Source: Karalla daura
Taxonomy: Eukaryota; Chordata; Actinopteri; Chaetodontiformes; Leiognathidae
Assembly (NCBI GenBank): GCA_029224185.1
Contig: CM055200.1
Span: 8,761,670 to 8,825,669 of the forward strand
Length of the DNA: 64,000 nucleotides
Reading direction: 5' to 3'
Shown here piece after piece: positions 56,701-64,000 of this stretch. The position numbers and the translations under genes are program-made. The notes beneath the pieces were generated by a model. That model was not told the DNA's origin. It did no database searches and saw only the letters and a program-made list of their open reading frames with translations. The first letter of the stretch is position 1; each line of letters begins with the position of its first letter.

Positions 56701-56704
56701 TGAA

Positions 56705-56707
<3 letters not shown>

Positions 56708-56756
<49 letters not shown>
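56708..56756. repeat. (TG)n microsatellite
   Basis: About 22 units, ending in CG-interrupted GTGCGTGCG. Confidence 0.95.
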
Positions 56757-56880
56757 CGTGCGCGTGTTTTGTTTTGGTCTCTCTCCTCTGTGTGGAAGTG
56801 TAATAGCCTTTTCACTGCCTGGGGGCTCATTTCCTGCCGCAGCTGTTGGCTAGTTCCTCTGACATCTGGACTGAGGAGAG

Positions 56881-56922
56881 ACAGACAGACAGACAGGCGG
56901 GCGGGCGGGCAGACAGACAGAA
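56881..56922. repeat. (AGAC)n(GGGC)n(AGAC)n compound microsatellite
   Basis: Tetranucleotide units change from AGAC to GGGC and back. Confidence 0.85.
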
Positions 56923-57093
56923 CAGAGGCTACAGTGGCACTTTTCATTTCGACATGATCTCCGGGATCTTACAATAAAGATTTGAGGAGATCACAGGGCT
57001 GTTTGCGCAGCCTTGGCTTGGATTCGGCTGTTATGCATCTGCTGTATTTATTTAAAGCTCTGTCCGTGTCAGTGTTTCCCACTCTGCCTCTCT

Positions 57094-57096
<3 letters not shown>

Positions 57097-57141
<45 letters not shown>
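57097..57141. repeat. (TG)n microsatellite
   Basis: About 22 units. Confidence 0.95.
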
Positions 57142-57142
<1 letters not shown>

Positions 57143-58096
57143 GTGTACTCTGCCCGCACAGATCTCACAGATGCATCTAGCCATTTCTATAGCTGCCTTT
57201 TACATATCTAATTTTTGATACCAGCAAATCATGAACTCCTCCAATTGTGTTCAGTGTGTTTTTGAGCATTTCAAATAGGCCTTAACTAGGAAATAATCTT
57301 GGTTTCCTTTTGAAAAGTGAACGCTTTGGTAACGCAAAACAGCCGCAGCTTGCCTCTGAAATCGACACAGAACCCTTTAAATGCAAGAGCGGTGTTGCAT
57401 TTCTGTCTGTAGGTCATTTCAGCTCTTGTAACAACAAGCCATGTTTCACCAGTTTCAATGGCGGCTTTTGCAATATTCAAATACTTACATGATAGTGTTG
57501 TGTTATTTCCAGGCCAGCTTACATAAGACCTTTCAGGGTACATCAGTTGTGGTGATCCTCTGCATTTCTCTCAGATTTTTTTTAATTCAGTCTACTTAAC
57601 CAATTTCAGCACACAGACGTAATAAACTAAGACACTGAACATGGTACTGTTATAACTGCCCCCATTAGCATGTTTGCACTTTCATTGTGACATGACAGCA
57701 TGCAGGGAGTTGCATTTGTTAATTTCAATATCTGTGATTTGTATACATGCTGTTGATGCAGAGGTTATGCAAAATTATTAAAATGAATCAGACCCGACTG
57801 CTCTGTACTTCTGAATCACAATAAAAAGCAGATCTGGGTTGGAGGTGTAAGTCCAGTCCAGTGCTTTTATACTGTAGCAATCAAAGACCAATGTGCTGTT
57901 TCTTTATGGTCTCAAACGCATCCGTTTGCACATGTGAAGACAACAAATTTGATTTTGTCTCGAGTGTACCCTGAGGATAACCCAAAAAAAAAATTAATTT
58001 GGAAGGGAGAAGCCCCTAAATGTCCAGCAAGGGTGTTTGTCTGTGGCAGGAAGACTGGCCAGATGTAGAGGCGCCCCCTCCACTCCAGCCTGCCCC

Positions 58097-58106
58097 CACA
58101 CACACA

Positions 58107-58154
<48 letters not shown>

Positions 58155-58460
58155 ATCTCTCAGCTCAGCGAGGGGACGCCCGGCTGGCTGTTGGCTTGGA
58201 GGCGCCATTAACCAATTTAGCTTCCAGATGTCCATCATACAACAACAGCCAAAGCTGCACAGCTCTCTGTGAGCTTCACACGCACGGGTGCGAACAGCCC
58301 ACACACATGCACGCACACACATACACACAAAGCTGTCCAAAGCTGTGATGTGCTGCTGCTGGGACACACACACAGATAACATATAACATATTCAGATATA
58401 TAAGACACTTTCACTTCAACACATCGCACACAGTGACTGCACTATATACTGCTCTCTGTC

Positions 58461-58528
<68 letters not shown>

Positions 58529-58680
58529 TGTGTGTAAGCGCGATACTTGATTGGCAAGCGCAGATCCTGATAGACGAGACTCACTTTTTGATCATTTCTA
58601 AAATGATCCTCCACCATCTGGAGAAAAACCGAGTTAAATACACAGTTGTTTCTCCTGATGTCTGGTCCCCATGAGACACG

Positions 58681-58730
<50 letters not shown>

Positions 58731-58815
58731 ACCGAACGTGGGCTCTCATACACATTTCCATGTATTGGAAAGGGAATCAAGCGCACATGCACACACACAC
58801 ACACACACACACACG
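58097..58815. repeat. cluster of four CA/TG arrays in alternating orientation
   Basis: (CA)n 58097-58153, (TG)n 58465-58526, (CA)n 58682-58726 and (CA)n 58791-58815. The second array is complementary to its neighbours on the same strand. Confidence 0.95.
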
Positions 58816-61800
58816 TTAACTCTAGCTTGCACTTACATAAACACACATATTCACTTTCCTCAAATGGACAGATGCTGCACCTCTAGAGGCACAGAGACCC
58901 AGCAGCTGTTCCCCAGCCAGTCAGATGGGGTACCATTGGTAGTTCATGAATATTTTACACTCGGTCAAAATGGCTGCGTTCCAGACAGCAGCCTAAAACA
59001 GCGGCCACATCGGGCCAGTCGATCAGGTCACCCACTCTGTGGATGGACGTCCCACCGATGCGGACTCTGTGTCAGAAAAAGGAAAAGTTTGTGTTTCGGT
59101 TTTCTCCGGTTCAAGCTTCTAATCGGGGTTCACTTGGGGAGTGTTGAGTCTAAAGTGTGCTCTTTGAATTTTTAAGGCAACATTTTCCTCTCTTTAAATT
59201 CTTCTCCGTGCTGCGCCGTTGTGTGAAATATCTTAAATCTCCAACTGAGGGACACCCGCAGAGTTGAATATTTTTCCAGCTCCGGTTTAATGTCCTAATT
59301 TTGACATTTGACTCGTAAAACGAATTTTTACAAAATGTGAGGCAGCAAATCTTTGGTTCACATAAAAAGCACTTTTAGAATCGTAAAAAAAAAAAAAACC
59401 TTTACTTCCATGTGAATTCTTCAATAAAACCAAAATGGACAGAATTTGACTCCAGATTAATTTGTTACTTTACTTGTTCATCCAACTGTGTGTGTGTGTG
59501 TGTGTGTGTGTGATTTGCGTCTGTTCCATTGAGACAAGATGCCTCTCCTTCCCTCGCTGTGGCACCTTGATCCAGGGGCATTCAGTCTGCTCTTTAATGG
59601 GTTTGGATGTGCTGCTCACCTCAGCAACAAAAAGACGAGGAGCTTAATGTCTGGGATGCAGAGAGGGAAGAGGACAGCCAATTGTACTAATAGAGATTGC
59701 CTCCATCGCCATCTCTCTCCCTCTCTCTCTCTGCCTCTGTGCTGCTTCTGCCTCTGCCTTGGAGGACAGATTGATCTCATCAGCCCCGGGGCTGAGATTC
59801 AAACATCTGTCTGCCTCCTCCTCCTCCTCCTCCTCCTCCTCCTCTTCCCTTCCTCTTCCTCTGTAAGCCAGCCAGTGTCTCCCAGAGAGTCTCCCCTCTT
59901 GCCTGCCTCCATTACAGGCATGATGAGGGAAAGTGTGGAGGTCTGCAAGACTGGGAGCCCGTTGGATGTGGATGGATTGGACGGGTAGATGGATAAAATT
60001 TCTACCAAGTGGTGTGTATGTCACACCCTACTCATGTCAAGGCCTTGTTTTAAAACTGTTCCACTTCACGCACAACCACCACTAACTACTGACTGTTTTG
60101 CTCTCAGATTAAAAACAGAAACTGACAAATGAAGTCTAACACTGATCAGAGGTGCCGCGGTCTCTGGTGCCCCCAGTTTATTTCATTATTTCGCCTCCCT
60201 GCTGCTTTGAAGCATAGCAAGACAATTTACAGTGAATGCAAATGAGCTTAAACATCTTGATCCCCAAATTTACCAATGACAAGAGTCACAGCGAGCTAGC
60301 AACAGATGGGACAATACTTTGGTCCCTATAGGAAAAAATAAAAAGAGAAAGATGCCTCACTTGACAAAGTGGAGCACGTCACTTGACACAAAGAGATTGT
60401 TGTGCATTTCAACCTTTTTCTTTATTGAGTGTTTCCAATGAGGAAATCGTGCACTTTTATACACAATAACAGAAAAAAAAAATAAGGATCAGGATTTAAT
60501 CCCGTCTGAGATGCTTTCAGACAGCTGTCTGCGGTGAACACCTTTGAATATTAAAACCCAGCGACGGGCTAAATAATGCTGGCGAGGAGAGGCAGAATCT
60601 GTGAAGCGTACAGTCGTAATGTCTCAGAGATGGCCAGAGGTTCTCTCCGAAGCCATTCTTCTGCCAGATTCATAAAATCATCCTTTTTTTCTGCACTTCA
60701 GACGAAAAATAAACCATCACTCAGGACTCCCAGTAAAAAGCTGGATACTGGGTATTGTGCAGAGTGAACTTGATTGTGCCATTAAAGGCATTGTCAAGGA
60801 AAATGTGCATGTGGGGAAAGTGGAAGGTCCTTCATATTGTACTTTCTTTTTCTGCCTGTGGATTTATATATCTTCATCAGAGGGCTTAGTTATTAGTTGC
60901 ATCACTGTTTTCTAATTCTTTCAGTGGATTTTTATATTATCTTCCCTCTGTGTTTACGCTTTGGCAACTTATATTGTGATCACAATGCCAACAAAGCCTT
61001 TGAACAGAGGAGGAATTTAGTGGAGTGAAACATGGGATCTACAGCGACCTCCAGAGGTTGAAAGTGGAAAAACAGCTAAACACGTTGCCGTGTTAACATT
61101 GGAGCTACACACAGACTCGGATACAGCGGGCTCTCATAAATGTGAACTGTAAATTCACACTTGACAACTGGGGAAGCGACATTTGGGAGAGGTTTGAGCA
61201 ATCTCCCTTTAAATATTTAACATGGCATTATTCTAGTATTTCAGTTTCAGGAAGTTATTTTAAAAAAATAATCAAACCCAAATAAACTTTTGCAGCAGAC
61301 GAGCAAGAACAAGTTCTGCTTTGTGTGTTGTTGTGGTCGTTTTGTTTTGTTTTGTTTTGTTTTTCTGTGTCAGCCTTCTGCTTTGTCTTTAGTTTTCAGC
61401 TGTGGGGAGGATGAAATAGTACTACTGATAATTTCAAACATCAGGCTGGCGGTGCTTTGGCTCACACACATGCGCACACACACACACAAACACACATACA
61501 CACACAGGAGGCTGTATCTGGCATCTGTCAGTGGCTAAACAATGCGCGGATCAGAGAGAGGAACATAGGACTGGTGAAAGAAGTTTAGAAAATTGCATAG
61601 GAATCTCTCGAGACATCCACATATTCCAACATATTCCAACATATGCGAGGCCCTCTGAAATGCATCTCTTACCCCACAGTATCCTATTGCAGCTACAATA
61701 GAGACCATGTGACAGTGAGTCACGTTTACTTACATGCCGACAAGAAATTAGATGCTGAACGCAGCCTAATGTTCAGTGCAAACTGCAATTATCCACATAA

Positions 61801-61860
61801 GTGGTCAAACTACTTCATATTTATTGTTTAAATTAGCTAATAGTTTAAAAAGTCTCTCCT
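58816..61860. other. akt3 upstream flank, fourth part
   Basis: No gene recognised. It has (TG)n at 59489-59512, (CTC)n at 59816-59846, a (TTTTG)n-like stretch at 61338-61362, a CA tract at 61464-61506 and a 13-base tandem (ACATATTCCA-type) at 61617-61643. The block 60520-60680 looks unique and might be conserved. Confidence 0.6.
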
Positions 61861-61869
61861 TCAATCTTA

Positions 61870-62200
61870 TTTTCTGCAGAGGCCTCCTTTTGAACTGTGC
61901 CTGCCGTGGGCCCTAATTGTATTTTCGGGAATGAACAAGGCGCTCATTGTAATGCGCTGGTAACGGGGATCCCCAAATTGATAGACACATAACAGGGTCA
62001 TCATTCATTAGCATTTTAACAATTCCTTCAGCTATGACACCGGATCGTGTGAATTCATTACCATGCAGGGCTGCGGTTCATCCAGCCATCTATTAGTAAC
62101 GCCAATTAGTTTACTGGGCCAGGTTTAGAGGATGCAAATGGGCCCGCAGACTCACTCAGGCAGCCAGCCCATGTCAAGGCTCCCATGACAGACAGAGGAT
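61870..62200. promoter_or_regulatory. likely conserved noncoding element
   Basis: A repeat-free block with many short homeodomain and POU-like cores (CCTAATTG, CATTAGCATT, GCCAATTAGTTTAC, GATGCAAATGGG). The last contains an octamer-type ATGCAAAT. Composition and motif density resemble vertebrate developmental enhancers. No alignment was possible. Confidence 0.4.
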
Positions 62201-63906
62201 AGAGGTTTTTGTCCCAGTGACCCACGTTCGAGAGGGATTTTAACAATTGTTAGACGTGATTATGCAGCAGTGGCATATCAGCTGTGATACACAAATCCGT
62301 TTTGTGAATACCTCTCATGCAAACGATCGGATTTTACTTCTGTTTGAAGCCACAGTTAACCGTGTGAATCTTACAAAGTTGTGAAACAGACTGGCTTCAT
62401 TTCTCCAGACAGGGTAGAACACTGCAGCTGATGTTGCTCAGTGTCCTAGATTTCTCCTCTCGTGGATATCATGGACGGTAACTTCACACTTGCCCAAATG
62501 ACTCCAGTTCTGCAGCTTAATACACTGCAGAAGACACATGCTTCATACAAGAGGGTTTGAAAATAATAGTGGAGCAAAACCATCTCATATGCATGGATGG
62601 TTCGACTGTGTCGAACACGACCGCAATGATAAATAAAGTAATGAGATGCGTGAGTGACAGAACAGGCCGGCCTAATGTGAACACATGCAACAACCTGTTT
62701 ATTGTAAACGGCCGTTGACAGGTTAAACAGGCCTTACAACCTAAAGCCTTTGCATTTCCTCAGGTCGGACAGGATGTCTTAAAAGTGTCATTCGTCAGGC
62801 TCTACAAATATTAACCTCTCTTAATTTACTTAGCGCTCAAACCATTGTTCCTTGTTGTAATGACTCATTTTGCTAGACTTGTTTATGCTGGCAGCAACAT
62901 TTTTCTGACACCTTCCCGGTCTTTGTTGCTCTGGGTTTGTCCTTTCCACTCCCAGAGACCGGGCTAACATCACAAACTGATCCCAGCCATGCATGGAAAC
63001 TGTAATCAACAGTGAGGACACTGACATCATGACCTATAATGACCATGCAGACACAGGGCAGTTCCTGAAAATTACTTTCTCTGGCGTCATGTGTGAACCA
63101 AAGATGTTACTTAAGTGGGAAAGCTCAGATAAGCCTTCTCGAGCTGGAAGATATAGGAACACATAAGGTAACTCACCCTACACTCACATGAACTATCTTG
63201 TGACTTTACGTTCCCCGCTAAACAAAGGAGCTTAGCAACTCTCCCACAACTGGATCACCCCTCAGTACGAGCAAGAGAGTGAAAGGTGTGAGTGTGACCT
63301 ATCCAGGGTGTATTCCCTGCCACCAGCAGACCTCACAATGCCATAAATATTTGACCTGGAATTTAAGGATACACTTACTTGGTACAGAATCCGAAAGCTA
63401 TCAGTCTTGTCATTTAACACAGCTGTATCTGCAGGAATCCTTAAGTTACTTTAAATACCTTTTGAAGACTTATTTAGTGGCCTTCCAAAAAGATCTTCAG
63501 GACCTTACTGCCAACTCACGCTGTAATTAGTAACACATTATTATGTTACTAAACCGTCATAGTTTGCAAATTAACAGAACTTAGATAAACTGGGAATAAT
63601 GTTCAAAAGAATAAGTTAACTAAAGGCAAAGTTTATTATGCTATTATGTATTATCATATCAGACTATTTGAAAAGACCTTGATTACCAACAAAATTTAAT
63701 ACCTCATAAAACAGTGATAAAGACTTTAATTTTCCTAAATGGATTTATCAACACCCTGACACCCTGTGACAGTCAACCTAACGGCCTTTTTTGTTTCCTT
63801 TATTTAATGTTTTCAAACACTGCTGAGAAACTTTAATTTCCAGTAGAAAATGCTCTTACCAAAAAAAGCATTTAAGCGTTCACATGTACTGCTGCAACCC
63901 AGAGAT
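62201..63906. other. akt3 upstream flank, last part
   Basis: No gene recognised. A short teleost repeat fragment at about 63290-63330 contains CTATCCAGGGTGTATTCCCT. A weak LINE-like LQESLSYFKYLLKTYL reading lies near 63430-63480. The rest appears unique and AT-rich. Confidence 0.55.
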
Positions 63907-64000
63907 AGGAAGTAACAAAGTACAAATACTTGTACTTAGGTAACACGTGAGTACTTTTGCCACTTCATGTATTTATCTGTTTGTCTGGTTTTAAAATCAA
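63907..64000 (+). mobile_element. edge of a dispersed teleost repeat, running off the window
   Basis: GGAAGTAACAAAGTACAAAT followed by ACTTGTACTTAGG and GAGTACTTTTGCC matches a very common teleost repeat with the pattern GGAAGTAACAAAGTACAAATACT...GTACTTAAGTA. The right part is cut by the window end. Confidence 0.55.

Overview
This window is vertebrate nuclear DNA, almost certainly from a ray-finned (teleost) fish. The evidence is spliced vertebrate-type exons separated by introns, a very high density of (CA/TG)n, (CT/GA)n and tetranucleotide microsatellites, and remnants of short interspersed repeats that I recognise as teleost families. It contains no bacterial features and no operons.

The one gene I can support is akt3, encoding the serine/threonine kinase AKT3 (protein kinase B gamma). 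It runs on the minus strand from a start codon at 38340 to at least position 791 and leaves the window on the left. Nine coding exons are visible: 38295-38340, 13861-13986, 8734-8845, 5402-5546, 4786-4917, 4605-4670, 3958-4026, 1781-1904 and 791-919. Together they encode residues 1-316, in register with the human AKT3 numbering as I know it: the PH domain, the linker, the kinase N-lobe with catalytic Lys177, the catalytic loop with Asp271, the DFG motif at 289-291 and the PDK1 site Thr305. The last part of the kinase domain, the C-terminal hydrophobic motif and the 3' UTR lie outside. All splice phases agree and all introns are GT-AG. The one exception is exon 8, which carries an extra base in a homopolymer and is out of frame as printed.

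Layout: 1-5.5 kb holds six kinase and linker exons with short introns (115 bp to 2 kb). The second and third PH-domain exons lie at 8.7 and 13.9 kb. A 24.3-kb first coding intron (13.99-38.29 kb) holds microsatellites, CpG-rich patches, G-rich tracts, two unusual hairpins, a degenerate minisatellite, LINE and SINE remnants and likely conserved noncoding elements. At 38.3 kb the start-codon exon abuts a 108-bp homopurine tract. The region 38.5-64 kb is upstream flank or a 5' untranslated intron. I found no protein-coding gene there, only repeats, one SINE-like insertion with clear target-site duplications, a second minisatellite and probable regulatory sequence.

Nearly all other long open frames are artefacts of CA, CT or GA repeats. 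I see no sign of a new multi-gene system. The points most worth checking are the exon 8 frameshift, the use of CT microsatellites as splice polypyrimidine tracts, the intronic hairpins and the candidate regulatory elements.
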